This document shows positions 26,592 to 35,549 of a stretch of DNA of 64,000 nt, piece after piece. The DNA comes from [Clostridium] polysaccharolyticum (GTDB lineage: Bacteria; Bacillota; Clostridia; Lachnospirales; Lachnospiraceae): the NCBI RefSeq assembly GCF_900111595.1, contig NZ_FOHN01000001.1:87926-151925 (forward strand). The letters are read 5' to 3'. The translations under genes were made by a program, and so were the position numbers. The notes beneath the pieces are model-generated. The model did no database searches and was not told where the DNA came from. It was given only the letters and a program-made list of their open reading frames with translations. Every line of letters begins with the position of its first letter. Position 1 is the stretch's first letter.

Positions 26592-26912
26592 ATGCCGATT
26601 AATCCTATAGATGTGTTTACTATGCCTCCAAAATCACAGGAGACTTCCCATTTGCAAAAAAACAGTCTGGATCGTGCAGTGAATGGGGAACATGTAGCCA
26701 GTCAGCAGTTTCAAGATAAGGTAAACCGGAATATGCAGAAAACAGTCCATGCAAAAGACAAAGAAGAAAATGGGTTTCGGTTTGATGCAAAGGAAAAAGG
26801 GCAGAATGAATATCAGGATAACCGGAGGCGCAGGAATGGAAAAACAGCACCAGAGGAACCAAAGACTAGGCTTCCTAGAATGAACGGAAGCTCATTCGAC
26901 ATTTCTATTTAG
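26592..26912 (+). CDS. Small basic unknown protein of the motility operon
   Basis: 106 residues, Lys/Arg/Asn/Glu-rich and probably disordered, with NRRRRNGKTAPEEPKT near the end and a hydrophobic tail of the form FDISI. No membrane helix. It starts after AAGAAGGAATTAT and is co-oriented and closely spaced with the genes on both sides, so it is likely a real, rapidly evolving gene of the operon. I do not recognise a family and assign no function. Confidence 0.6.
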   Translation: MPINPIDVFTMPPKSQETSHLQKNSLDRAVNGEHVASQQFQDKVNRNMQKTVHAKDKEENGFRFDAKEKGQNEYQDNRRRRNGKTAPEEPKTRLPRMNGSSFDISI

Positions 26913-26947
26913 CCAAAGGACAAAATTAGAAATATTGGAGTAAAAAG

Positions 26948-27637
26948 ATGCAGGGATTTTATATTGTATTAATTATTCTGGGGATCATTTGCGTGATCCT
27001 CAGCTTTATGTTAGCAGAAAGACTGGAAGGCAGAAGCAGTGAAAATGAATTTCACATTTCAGAAGATATGTTTAATCTCTTTATAAAAAAGAATGAAGAA
27101 AGTCTGGAAAGTGCTTTGAGGGCACATGCAGATACGATAAAAGAGGACACATTAGAAGACGTGAAAAAGGAATTAAACCGTATGGCCAATGAAAAAATAA
27201 TGGCGGTAGATGAGTTTTCTGACAGTGTGCTTGAGAAAATAAACCAGAATCATTCAGAAGTTATTTTCCTATATAACATGTTAAATGAAAAGGAAAGAGA
27301 GCTGAAAGAACTAGTGGCTGATGTAAACAAGGCGGCTAATAAAGGTGTTGCAAAGAGTGAAAGTCCATCAGAAAATGCAGGGGGCAAAGAGACGAAGAAA
27401 GCCCGCAAGGCCAGCAACAGAGAAAAAAATAATATGAAACCCGCTAGTCAGGGACAGGTGGAGAAAGCAGATAAGCTAGTGCTTTCTGAGGAAGAGAAAA
27501 AGTCTGAGGCTGATTCCAGAGAGGAAGTTTTAAGACTGTACCAGCAGGGGCTTTCGGCTACTGAGATTGCCAGACAGCTGCAGATGGGCCAAGGAGAAAT
27601 CAAGCTGATTATAGATTTGTATCAAGGAGCAAGATAA
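26948..27637 (+). CDS. SwrB-like (DUF6115) membrane protein
   Basis: 229 residues. An N-terminal helix (about 3-23, YIVLIILGIICVILSFMLAE) is followed by a coiled coil (about 40-125) and a basic disordered linker. The C-terminal helix-turn-helix-like segment reads EEVLRLYQQGLSATEIARQL and ends in IKLIIDLYQGAR. This is the layout of B. subtilis SwrB, whose gene also lies between sigD and rpsB. There SwrB helps activate assembly of the flagellar export apparatus. Only the architecture and position are shared with certainty. It overlaps the next start by one base (TAATG). Confidence 0.7.
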   Translation: MQGFYIVLIILGIICVILSFMLAERLEGRSSENEFHISEDMFNLFIKKNEESLESALRAHADTIKEDTLEDVKKELNRMANEKIMAVDEFSDSVLEKINQNHSEVIFLYNMLNEKERELKELVADVNKAANKGVAKSESPSENAGGKETKKARKASNREKNNMKPASQGQVEKADKLVLSEEEKKSEADSREEVLRLYQQGLSATEIARQLQMGQGEIKLIIDLYQGAR

Positions 27638-28170
27638 TGAAAGTAAAGTATTTTTTAAGAGGATTAGGAATCGGAATTCTTGTTACCACTTTGCTTTTAT
27701 TTGCAGGTACAAGAAAAAATGAAAATGCAAAACTGACAGATAAACAGATAATTGAGCGTGCTAAGGAACTGGGCATGCTAACCAAAGATGAAGTAAGTGA
27801 TTATAAAATGGATAAGAATCTTGAAGATATTAAAACATCGTTAAGTGATATAAGCAGTCCGGCACCTTCCAAGAAGGCAGAGGTTAAACAAGATAAGGCA
27901 TTGAAAAGAGAAACCTCAGACAGTACAAAGAGTCCTGATCCATCAAAGAAAGCAGAGAAAGAGAACAGGCATATGGCTTCTGTAAAAATTGAAACTGGCA
28001 TGACTTCACAGTCTGTTGCCAGATACTTGTATCAGGTAAATGTGATAGGAAATGCTTCTGATTTTAATGAGTATATGAAGGAGCATAATGTCAGCCAGAA
28101 AATACGTGCAGGAGAGTATGAGATCCCTACGGATGCCACCTATGCAGAAATTGTTGAAATCATTACTTAA
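27637..28170 (+). CDS. MltG/YceG-like membrane protein (lacks the lytic transglycosylase core)
   Basis: 177 residues. One N-terminal membrane helix (about 7-24) is followed by a disordered Lys/Ser/Pro linker with SPAPSKKAEVK-type repeats. A C-terminal domain (about 115-177) reads VKIETGMTSQSVARYLYQVN, then KIRAGEYEIPTDATYAEIV, which matches the LysM-like substrate-binding part of endolytic transglycosylase MltG. It is too short to carry the catalytic domain, so a cell-wall-sensing or accessory role is inferred. Coupled to the SwrB-like gene and last in the motility operon before the rpsB promoter. Confidence 0.68.
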   Translation: MKVKYFLRGLGIGILVTTLLLFAGTRKNENAKLTDKQIIERAKELGMLTKDEVSDYKMDKNLEDIKTSLSDISSPAPSKKAEVKQDKALKRETSDSTKSPDPSKKAEKENRHMASVKIETGMTSQSVARYLYQVNVIGNASDFNEYMKEHNVSQKIRAGEYEIPTDATYAEIVEIIT

Positions 28171-28183
28171 TCGAAAATAGGAC

Positions 28184-28212
28184 TTGCTTTTCATTTGGTG
28201 TTATAGTATAAT
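28184..28212 (+). promoter_or_regulatory. Sigma-A-type promoter of rpsB-tsf
   Basis: TTGCTT at 28184-28189 and TATAAT at 28207-28212 are 17 bases apart. The -10 region (TTATAGTATAAT) is nearly the same string as that before fliM. It gives the ribosomal genes their own vegetative promoter downstream of the motility operon. Confidence 0.75.
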
Positions 28213-28218
28213 TTCTAA

Positions 28219-28318
28219 TTGTGAGAAAATTACACGTGTGTGGATTTTTATGCCTGTGCCCTTGCGGTTGCATAAGAATAGGAAACATGCGGAAGTATAA
28301 CAAAATGGAGGTATAACG
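28219..28318 (+). promoter_or_regulatory. rpsB 5' leader with hairpin (possible S2 autoregulation)
   Basis: The roughly 100-base leader between the promoter and rpsB contains TTATGC...GCATAA arms (28248-28275) with a GC-rich loop region, then ACATGCGG and the GGAGG ribosome site. Autoregulatory leaders before rpsB are known in several bacteria. Whether this one binds S2 cannot be told from one sequence. Confidence 0.4.
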
Positions 28319-29059
28319 ATGAGCGTTATTTCAATGAAACAATTATTGGAAGCTGGTGTACATTTTGGACATCAGACAAGAAGATGGAACCCTAAGATGG
28401 CTCCTTACATTTACACAGAAAGAAATGGTATCTACATTATTGATTTACAGAAATCTGTAGGTAAAGTTGATGAAGCTTACAATGCTATCAAGGATATCGT
28501 TGCGGATGGCGGTACTGTACTTTTCGTTGGTACGAAAAAACAGGCTCAGGATTCTGTTAAGTCTGAAGCTGAAAGATGTGGAATGTACTACGTTAACGAA
28601 AGATGGTTAGGTGGTATGTTAACAAACTTCAAAACGATCCAGGGTAGAATCAATAGATTAAAACAAATCGAAACAATGTCTGAAGATGGTACATTTGATG
28701 TATTGCCTAAGAAAGAAGTTATCGAATTAAAGAAAGAATGGGCTAAGCTTGAAAAGAACCTTGGCGGCATTAAAAACATGAAGAAGATCCCAGATGCTAT
28801 TTTCGTTGTTGATCCTAAGAAAGAAAGAATCTGTATCCAGGAAGCACACTCTTTAGGAATTCCTCTAATCGGTATCGCTGATACAAACTGTGATCCAGAA
28901 GAATTAGACTATGTAATCCCAGGTAACGATGATGCTATCCGTGCGGTAAAATTAATCGTTGCTAAAATGGCTGACGCTGTTATCGAAGCAAATCAGGGTT
29001 CATCTATGGATGGAGCTGACGTTGCTGCTGCTGAAACAGCAGAAGAAACTGCAGAATAA
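28319..29059 (+). CDS. rpsB: 30S ribosomal protein S2 (uS2)
   Basis: 246 residues with classic S2 blocks: [38 protein letters not shown], and the C-terminal [13 protein letters not shown] and [15 protein letters not shown]. It binds the 30S subunit last and bridges S1/mRNA docking. Acidic Ala/Glu-rich tail. Strong codon bias (for example AGA, GTT, GAA) and GGAGG start support high expression. Followed by tsf, the normal rpsB-tsf pair. Confidence 0.98.
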   Translation: MSVISMKQLLEAGVHFGHQTRRWNPKMAPYIYTERNGIYIIDLQKSVGKVDEAYNAIKDIVADGGTVLFVGTKKQAQDSVKSEAERCGMYYVNERWLGGMLTNFKTIQGRINRLKQIETMSEDGTFDVLPKKEVIELKKEWAKLEKNLGGIKNMKKIPDAIFVVDPKKERICIQEAHSLGIPLIGIADTNCDPEELDYVIPGNDDAIRAVKLIVAKMADAVIEANQGSSMDGADVAAAETAEETAE

Positions 29060-29114
29060 TTTCTAAACATTCGAGTATACAGTATTTGAATAAAGAATAT
29101 CGGAGGGAATAGAT

Positions 29115-30044
29115 ATGGCTATCACAGCTTCAATGGTGAAAGAACTAAGAGAAATGACTGGCGCAGGTATGATGGATTGTAAAAAAGCATTATCTGCAAC
29201 AGATGGGGATATGGACAAAGCAGTAGAATTCTTAAGAGAGAACGGTCTTGCTAAAGCTGAAAAGAAAGCTGGCAGAATTGCTGCTGAAGGTATTGTAACT
29301 ACTAACATTTCTGCTGATGGCAAAGTTGCTGCTATTGTAGAAGTTAATAGCGAAACAGACTTTGTTGCTAAGAATGAAACATTCAGAAATTATGTAGCTG
29401 ACGTTGCTGCACAGATTGCTGCTAATGACTATGCTGATATTGAGGCATTTTTAGCTGCTCCTTGGGCTAAAGATACTTCTAAGACTGTAAAAGAGGAGCT
29501 GGCTTCCATGGTTGCAACAATTGGTGAAAACATGAACATCAGAAGATTTGCAAAAATCTCTACAGATGGTGTTGTTGCTTCTTACATCCATGCGGGTGGT
29601 AAAATTGGTGTTATTGTAGAAGCTGCTGCTTCTGAAAACAACGCTGCTGTTCAAGAATGCTTAAAGAATGTTGCAATGCAGGTTGCAGCTTTAAATGCGA
29701 AATATACAAGCGATGCAGAAGTGGATCAGGAATATATTGAGCATGAAAAAGAAATCTTGAAAGTACAGGCTAAGAATGAAAAACCAGATGCGAACGATAA
29801 GATTATCGACGGTATGGTTATGGGCCGTATCAAGAAACAGTTAAAAGAAATCTGTCTGTTAGATCAGGTTTATGTAAAAGCGGAAGACGGAAAACAGTCA
29901 GTTGGAAAATATGTTGAATCTGTGGCAAAAGCCAACGGAATCGACTTAACAATCAAATCTTTTGTACGTTTTGAAACAGGCGAAGGTTTAGAGAAAAAAG
30001 AAGAAAACTTCGCAGAAGAAGTTGCAAAACAAATGGGTATGTAA
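29115..30044 (+). CDS. tsf: Elongation factor Ts
   Basis: 309 residues. The N-terminal UBA domain reads VKELREMTGAGMMDCKKAL. The core has EVNSETDFVAKNETFRNYV, the EF-Tu-contacting TDFVAKN motif, and IHAGGKIGVIVEA. EF-Ts catalyses GDP release from EF-Tu. Start follows CGGAGGGAATAG. Terminates in the strong hairpin at 30162. Length is typical for Clostridia. Confidence 0.98.
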   Translation: MAITASMVKELREMTGAGMMDCKKALSATDGDMDKAVEFLRENGLAKAEKKAGRIAAEGIVTTNISADGKVAAIVEVNSETDFVAKNETFRNYVADVAAQIAANDYADIEAFLAAPWAKDTSKTVKEELASMVATIGENMNIRRFAKISTDGVVASYIHAGGKIGVIVEAAASENNAAVQECLKNVAMQVAALNAKYTSDAEVDQEYIEHEKEILKVQAKNEKPDANDKIIDGMVMGRIKKQLKEICLLDQVYVKAEDGKQSVGKYVESVAKANGIDLTIKSFVRFETGEGLEKKEENFAEEVAKQMGM

Positions 30045-30161
30045 TACTCAGCATTCGAAACAATTTAAGTATCGAAGGGCAAATTTATCGAAAGTTGAAT
30101 TTAGCTTGTTGCAAAGTTTAACATGGTCGGAAAAATCAATATAATCAAACATCAAACAATT

Positions 30162-30196
30162 AAGGACAGTTAGGCATTTGCCTACCTGTCCTTTTT
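30162..30196 (+). terminator. Rho-independent terminator after tsf
   Basis: AAGGACAG / CTGTCCTT stem with an inner TAGGC / GCCTA stem and a small ATTT loop, one mismatch between them, followed directly by TTTTT. It ends the rpsB-tsf unit and therefore the whole motility superoperon. Confidence 0.93.
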
Positions 30197-30220
30197 CGCA
30201 ATAAGAAAGGAGCTGGAGCT

Positions 30221-31117
30221 TTGCGAAGAATGAAGCGGACGATATTAATAATACTGGCATGTTTAGCAATTGGAGCAGGAGCGGCAGTTATTGCTTTGGT
30301 TGCTGGCAAGCAGGAAACATCAGGAGGGATTTCTCTTATTACTGGAAATGCAAGGGAACATGATATGGATGTCATCTATATAAATGCTGGTAAAGCTGAT
30401 TCTATGCTTTTAAAGATTGACGGACAAGCCTTTTTGATTGATACAGGGTTAAAAAAGTCCGTTAAAATGATAAAGAAAGTATTAGGTAAATATGGAGTAT
30501 CTTCCTTAGAAGCTGTTTTTTTGTCTCATAGACATTCGGATCATGTTGGCGGATTAGAAAAAATTGCGAAGAGTTATCCTATAAAGAAACTGTATTCACC
30601 AGCGATATCCAATTGTTCAGAGGAAGCAGAAAATAGTATTGATAGAAAAGCAGATGAATTAAATATTTCTTTAAAAAAACTTTCAGCAGGTGACAGGGTG
30701 CCATTAGTAGAGGATGTAACTATGGAAGTATTAGGACCTTTAGAGGAGAATAAAGAAGATGATAATGATAATTCGCTGGTATTAAGAATATTTGTAAATA
30801 AGAGAGTTTTTCTGTTTACAGGAGACATGCAGTTCTCAGAAGAAAAGACGCTGCTGGATGCAGGAGTAGACGTTTCAGCAGATATTTATAAAGTGGGAAA
30901 CCATGGAAATCCAGATGCAACTTCCGAAAAATTTGCGAAAGCGGTATCTCCTGAAATTGCAATAATTACAACTGACACAGAGAAGGATCAGGATTCTGCT
31001 AATAAAAGAGTAATTTCTTCTTTTAAAAAGGCAAAAGTGTTACTTACGCAGGATTATGATTTAGGGATTCGGATAACAGTTGATGGAAACGGTAAAATAG
31101 CAGCAGGTCAGGCTTAG
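30221..31117 (+). CDS. Exported MBL-fold hydrolase (ComEC/Rec2 C-terminal type)
   Basis: 298 residues. An N-terminal membrane helix (about 6-27) is followed by a metallo-beta-lactamase fold. The metal motif is FLSHRHSDHVGGLEK, in the HxHxDH style, with later residues FTGDMQFSEE, KVGNHGNPDAT and IAIITTD that fit the ComEC/Rec2-type MBL subgroup. Stand-alone versions are widespread in Firmicutes and are thought to be extracellular phosphodiesterases or nucleases, but the substrate is not known. TTG at 30221 has AAAGGAG eight bases upstream, and the ATG at 30230 is an alternative. A 13-base gap separates it from the Nudix gene. Confidence 0.8.
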   Translation: MRRMKRTILIILACLAIGAGAAVIALVAGKQETSGGISLITGNAREHDMDVIYINAGKADSMLLKIDGQAFLIDTGLKKSVKMIKKVLGKYGVSSLEAVFLSHRHSDHVGGLEKIAKSYPIKKLYSPAISNCSEEAENSIDRKADELNISLKKLSAGDRVPLVEDVTMEVLGPLEENKEDDNDNSLVLRIFVNKRVFLFTGDMQFSEEKTLLDAGVDVSADIYKVGNHGNPDATSEKFAKAVSPEIAIITTDTEKDQDSANKRVISSFKKAKVLLTQDYDLGIRITVDGNGKIAAGQA

Positions 31118-31130
31118 GAAGGAGCGCAGA

Positions 31131-31589
31131 ATGAAATTAACTGCTTTGTGTTACATTGAGAAAGAGGAGCAGTATTTAATGCTTCACAGAGTATCTAAAA
31201 AACATGATCCCAATAAGGATAAATGGATTGGTGTTGGAGGCAGATTTGAAGAAAATGAGAGCCCAGAAGAGTGTATGCTAAGAGAAGTAAAAGAGGAAAC
31301 AGGTCTTGAGCTGACAAAATACAGATATCGAGGGCTTATTACATTTGTGTCGGACCAATGGGAAACGGAGTATATGCACTTATTCACTGGCACCGATTTT
31401 GAAGGAGCAATAAAAAAGTGCGAAGAAGGAAAACTGGAATGGATTCCTAAAAATGAACTTCTTTCACTAAATATATGGGAAGGGGATAAAATTTTTTTAG
31501 AATTATTGCAGAAAGAAAACCGTTTTTTTACTGTTAAATTGGAGTATATTGGAGAAATATTGCATAGTTCTTCGGTAAAAGTCTGGTGA
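31131..31589 (+). CDS. Nudix hydrolase, MutT/8-oxo-dGTPase-like
   Basis: 152 residues. A complete Nudix box: GRFEENESPEECMLREVKEE followed by TGLEL, with the metal-binding REVKEE core. The N-terminus (LCYIEKEEQYLMLHRVSKKH, then DKWIGVGG) and the C-terminal W-x-P loop resemble Firmicute 8-oxo-dGTP diphosphatases (MutT/YtkD-like). Likely sanitises oxidised nucleotides, with the exact substrate unproven. Start follows AAGGAGCGCAGA. Co-oriented and close behind the MBL gene. Confidence 0.85.
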   Translation: MKLTALCYIEKEEQYLMLHRVSKKHDPNKDKWIGVGGRFEENESPEECMLREVKEETGLELTKYRYRGLITFVSDQWETEYMHLFTGTDFEGAIKKCEEGKLEWIPKNELLSLNIWEGDKIFLELLQKENRFFTVKLEYIGEILHSSSVKVW

Positions 31590-31613
31590 GTGAAAAAAAA
31601 ATCATGAAATTAC

Positions 31614-31642
31614 TTGTATAGGAGTTGTTTCAGTGATAAAAT
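31614..31642 (+). promoter_or_regulatory. Promoter of the polysaccharide gene set
   Basis: TTGTAT (31614-31619) and TAAAAT (31637-31642) are spaced 17 bases, with an extended -10 TG (TGATAAAAT). It lies 45 bases before the Wzz-like gene. Confidence 0.55.
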
Positions 31643-31686
31643 AAGGGAAATTGAACTATATTAATTAGTAATTTTAGGAGAGTAAG

Positions 31687-32403
31687 ATGGATAATGAAAG
31701 TACTGATGGAATGCAGTTAGATTTGCTACAAGCTGTCAGAGCTGTTCTGAAAAAATGGCCCATCATATTGTGTTTAGCATGTATCGCCAGTTCTTTGTCA
31801 TATTTCTATTATATGAAACATAACAGTTCTTATTATACCAGCTATGGAAAAATATACATTATAGATCGGGATGAGACAGGATTAAATCTGTCCATTGATG
31901 ATTTGAACATAGGCAGTCAGCTTGTGGAAGATTATAAAGAACTGATACGCAGCCGTTTTGTATTAGAGCGTGTGATAAAGAAATTAGGACTTGAAATTAC
32001 ATATGAAGAGTTAGCGGCTTGTGTAAGTGTAGAGAGTCCGCTTGAGACTCGTATCATTCAAGTAGCAATGCAATACGATGACAGGGTCAAAACACAGCAT
32101 ATATTAAATGCTATTGAGTATGTTACATGCAATGATTTAGCTAGTAAGCTTGGCACTGAGCATCCTACAATAGTTGAAAAAGCTTGTGAGCCAGAGATGC
32201 ATATTAAGTATTCGCCGCTTGTTAAGGCTGCTGAAATCTTTTTTGTTGTTTCGTTTCTTATAGCAGGAGTCATCGCTGGTGCCGATATCTTTAATAGGAA
32301 TGTTCGACGCAAAAATGACATAGTAAATGGCCTTAATATAGAAATGCTTGGGGATGTACCTTATGTGCTGGTTCACAGAATACCTATAAAAATCAGAAAA
32401 TAA
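31687..32403 (+). CDS. Wzz-like polysaccharide chain-length/co-polymerase protein (CpsC/YveK type)
   Basis: 238 residues. Two membrane helices, one at about 22-44 (KWPIILCLACIASSLSYFYY) and one at about 180-202 (FFVVSFLIAGVIAGADIF), flank an extracytoplasmic region. This is the standard PCP2 topology with a short cytoplasmic tail. It normally pairs with a BY-kinase that is encoded next, as here. Together they control capsule or EPS polymer length. The proline-rich motif before TM2 is short (IKYSPLVKA). Start follows AGGAG. Confidence 0.82.
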   Translation: MDNESTDGMQLDLLQAVRAVLKKWPIILCLACIASSLSYFYYMKHNSSYYTSYGKIYIIDRDETGLNLSIDDLNIGSQLVEDYKELIRSRFVLERVIKKLGLEITYEELAACVSVESPLETRIIQVAMQYDDRVKTQHILNAIEYVTCNDLASKLGTEHPTIVEKACEPEMHIKYSPLVKAAEIFFVVSFLIAGVIAGADIFNRNVRRKNDIVNGLNIEMLGDVPYVLVHRIPIKIRK

Positions 32404-32436
32404 ACAGTAAATATAGTTGAAAATAGAGAGGATATT

Positions 32437-33090
32437 ATGGATGATTCAGAAATTGTGCTAGATATTGGAAAAGGCTTGCAGAAATACTTGGATAAGAAGA
32501 TAATAGAATTTAGTGCTAATCTGCAATTGCAAGAAGAAAAGAATACAGCAGTATTATTTACAAGTACATACGAAGGAGAAGGAAAAACTACGCTGTCTCT
32601 TTTACTGGCTATAGAACTTGCAGAAAGTGGAAAGAAGGTAATCTGGCTAGACTGCGATTTTCATAAGAGGAGGAATGCGTATAAGTTAAACCCAGCGAGG
32701 ACAGAGAAAAAGGACGATAAGTTTTGGGGACTTATTGATTATTTGAATTTGTCATGTGAAAAAGAGAAAATTATTTATTCTGTTAAGAATAAAAATTTAA
32801 ATGTTATACCAGTCGGGAGTACCAGAAAAGGTGCTCGTGAACTGATTGGTAAGCCGGTTTTTCAAGAACTGATTAATCAGCTAAGGAAAGAATATGATTA
32901 CATCATATTAGATGGATCTGCCGCTGGAGTATTTTTAGACAGCAGGATTATGGCATCCAAATGTGATGGTGTTATATATGTCATTGAGTACAACCGAGTA
33001 AAGAAAGCATTTGTAAAAGAAACAATGGGAGAAATACGAAAATACAAAGGCAGAATCCTGGGAGCTGTATTAAACAAATCTAGAGATTAA
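32437..33090 (+). CDS. BY-kinase-like tyrosine kinase (CpsD/YveL type), no C-terminal Tyr cluster seen
   Basis: 217 residues. Walker A is STYEGEGKTTLSLLL, Walker A' VIWLDCDFHKR, and the Walker B region YDYIILDGSAAG. These fit the polysaccharide co-polymerase-associated kinase (CpsD) family that acts on its Wzz partner. The C-terminus after about residue 190 is KETMGEIRKYKGRILGAVLN. It has no run of tyrosines, which is where these kinases are usually autophosphorylated. It may therefore be a reduced or non-autophosphorylating form. It follows the Wzz-like gene by about 34 bases. Confidence 0.82.
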   Translation: MDDSEIVLDIGKGLQKYLDKKIIEFSANLQLQEEKNTAVLFTSTYEGEGKTTLSLLLAIELAESGKKVIWLDCDFHKRRNAYKLNPARTEKKDDKFWGLIDYLNLSCEKEKIIYSVKNKNLNVIPVGSTRKGARELIGKPVFQELINQLRKEYDYIILDGSAAGVFLDSRIMASKCDGVIYVIEYNRVKKAFVKETMGEIRKYKGRILGAVLNKSRD

Positions 33091-33288
33091 AAGGTGAAAA
33101 AGCAACAATAAAAACATGTCTAAAAAGGTGTCTTAGTAAGGCAGAGTTTTCCTGATTAATGAAGAGCAAACGTGTTTGACTGGATAATTTTAATGGTGAA
33201 ATGACTTAAAATTACGGCTAGTTCAGAAAACTTATTCTTGAATTGTAAAATGTCAACATAAGCTGATAAAGTAAGGTAGGGGATTAAA

Positions 33289-35448
33289 ATGAATTACGTA
33301 GTAAGAAAAAAAGTGGAAAATGCAGATAAGAAACGAAAAGGAAACAATGAAAACAGTTTTATCGCAAAGGCTTTAAGATGGTGCAGGATAAAGCAGGTAT
33401 ATTTAATGCTGTTTGATATATTGGCAGCCAATGCAGCTTTTTTCATAGGATTATGGATGCGTTATGATTTTGTATGGTCAAATATTCCAGCTGAATGCAT
33501 TACGGTTTATAGAAGATGTCTTTTAAGTTATTCGGTATTAGTAATGCTTGTATTCCAAATGCTTCATCTGTACAAAAGTATTTGGCGTTATGCAAGTTAT
33601 AATGAGCTGCATAAACTTATTGTGGGAAACTTTATTACCACGGTTTTTCATTATCTTGTGGTGTCAGTTTCTGCAGGTTACATGCCCGTGTCTTATTTTA
33701 TGATAGGACCAATGTTACAGTTCTTTTTTACCGTAGGAATTCGTTTTTCCTACCGCTTCGTTTACTTAATGAGCCATATGCGTACAAAAGAATCGAAAAA
33801 AGTCAGTTCAAGGAATGCTATGATTATTGGAGCTGGTTCTGCAGGAAGAATTTTAGTTCGGGATATTTTAAGTTCAAGCGAAACAAATCTGGTACCATGC
33901 TGTATTATAGACGATGATCCAGGCAAATGGGGATGTTTTATTGACGGAATACCTGTTTTAGGTGGACGTGATGATATTTTGATTAATGTTGAAAAGTACG
34001 ACATAAAGCAGATTCTGTTTGTAATTCCAACCGCAACCGCACAGCAGAAAAGGGATATACTGAATATATGCAACGAGACTGGCTGTGAACTGAAGAGTCT
34101 GCCAGGAATTTATCAATTGGTAAATGGAGAGGTTTCCTTGACTAAGATGAAAGATGTTGCGGTAGAAGATCTGCTAGGCCGTGAGCCAATCCGAGTAAAT
34201 ATGGATGAGATTTTTGAATCATTAGGTGGCAAAACGATTCTGGTTACAGGTGGAGGGGGATCCATAGGCAGCGAACTTTGCAGGCAGATTGCTGTTCAGT
34301 CTCCAAAGCGCTTAATCATCTTTGATGTATACGAAAACAATGCATACGATATAGAACAGGAACTTAGACGCAAAATTCCCGATTTAAATTTGACAGTTTT
34401 AATTGGTTCTGTTAGGGATACTAGAAGAATTAATTCTGTATTTGCCCAGTATAAACCTGATATCGTATATCATGCAGCTGCACATAAGCATGTTCCGCTT
34501 ATGGAAACAAGTCCATGTGAAGCAATTAAGAACAATGTTCTAGGTACATATAAAACGGCATATGCCGCACTGAAATATGGATGTAAACGTTTTGTGCTGA
34601 TTAGCACAGATAAAGCGGTGAATCCAACTAACATAATGGGAGCCAGCAAACGTTTATGTGAAATGGTGATTCAGACCATGGATGCTGTCAGTAAGGCTGG
34701 CCGGTTTGAAATGCTTCCAAATCTGCGAAGCTACAAGGAAGCCCCTAAAAATTCAACAGGAAGATCTGCTAATCTGAGGAGCATATCGAAAGATGGCAAT
34801 CAGTCTGGAAAACTAAAACAGAATAAAACGGATTTTGTGGCGGTACGCTTTGGAAATGTGTTAGGAAGCAATGGTTCTGTTGTTCCTTTATTCAAAAAGC
34901 AAATTGAAAATGGTGGTCCTGTTACCGTTACCCATCCAGATATTATTCGTTATTTTATGACTATACCAGAAGCCGTGAGCCTTGTGCTGCAGGCTGGAAC
35001 CTATGCCAAAGGCGGGGAAATATTTGTATTAGATATGGGAGCACCTGTAAAAATTGATACATTAGCAAGGAATTTGATTAAGCTTTCCGGTCATAAGATT
35101 GATGAGATTAGGATTGTGTATACTGGTTTAAGGCCAGGGGAGAAGTTATATGAAGAGAAGCTGATGGAGGAAGAAGGAATGAAGAAAACTCCAAATGATC
35201 TGATTCATATAGGAAAACCAATTCCTTTTGATATGGAAGAATTCTGGGAAAAATTAGAGAAGCTGACGGAATTATCTTATTCTAATAGTCTAAAGACAAT
35301 TGACATGGTGGCGGATATGGTGCCTACTTTCCATTCAGCAGAAGAAGATTTAGAGAGGTCAGGAGATACCTTTAAGGAACTGTATGAAGAGGCTGCAGAA
35401 GTAAAAAGCAAGAAACATAAAAGAAAAGCAAATATTGCATCTTATTAA
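33289..35448 (+). CDS. WbpM/PglF-type nucleotide-sugar 4,6-dehydratase (membrane)
   Basis: 719 residues. Four N-terminal membrane helices (about 35-155) and a first Rossmann domain (IIGAGSAGRILVRDIL) are followed by the SDR dehydratase domain with ILVTGGGGSIGSELCRQI, HAAAHKHVPLMETSPCEAIK and LISTDKAVNPTNIMGASKRL. The active-site Tyr is replaced by Met in MGASK, as in WbpM/PglF. It makes UDP-4-keto-6-deoxy-GlcNAc-type precursors for glycans. About 45 extra residues rich in Ser/Asn/Lys (roughly nt 34690-34830) lie between the catalytic region and VAVRFGNVLGSNGS, which looks like an insertion. The preceding 198 bases contain no gene. Confidence 0.9.
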   Translation: MNYVVRKKVENADKKRKGNNENSFIAKALRWCRIKQVYLMLFDILAANAAFFIGLWMRYDFVWSNIPAECITVYRRCLLSYSVLVMLVFQMLHLYKSIWRYASYNELHKLIVGNFITTVFHYLVVSVSAGYMPVSYFMIGPMLQFFFTVGIRFSYRFVYLMSHMRTKESKKVSSRNAMIIGAGSAGRILVRDILSSSETNLVPCCIIDDDPGKWGCFIDGIPVLGGRDDILINVEKYDIKQILFVIPTATAQQKRDILNICNETGCELKSLPGIYQLVNGEVSLTKMKDVAVEDLLGREPIRVNMDEIFESLGGKTILVTGGGGSIGSELCRQIAVQSPKRLIIFDVYENNAYDIEQELRRKIPDLNLTVLIGSVRDTRRINSVFAQYKPDIVYHAAAHKHVPLMETSPCEAIKNNVLGTYKTAYAALKYGCKRFVLISTDKAVNPTNIMGASKRLCEMVIQTMDAVSKAGRFEMLPNLRSYKEAPKNSTGRSANLRSISKDGNQSGKLKQNKTDFVAVRFGNVLGSNGSVVPLFKKQIENGGPVTVTHPDIIRYFMTIPEAVSLVLQAGTYAKGGEIFVLDMGAPVKIDTLARNLIKLSGHKIDEIRIVYTGLRPGEKLYEEKLMEEEGMKKTPNDLIHIGKPIPFDMEEFWEKLEKLTELSYSNSLKTIDMVADMVPTFHSAEEDLERSGDTFKELYEEAAEVKSKKHKRKANIASY

Positions 35449-35549
35449 ATTAAGGAATTAGCGGATTAATCATAGAAAAGAAGGATAGAATTTAGACAAA
35501 TGGGAATAAAACAGAAAAGTATATTATTTAGAAAGTGAAGGTGCTGAGT

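Noticed and set aside
33091..33288. Small gene or clear promoter between the BY-kinase and the dehydratase
   Set aside because: TTGACT at 33176 has no well-spaced -10, and no open frame with a ribosome site longer than a few codons is present.
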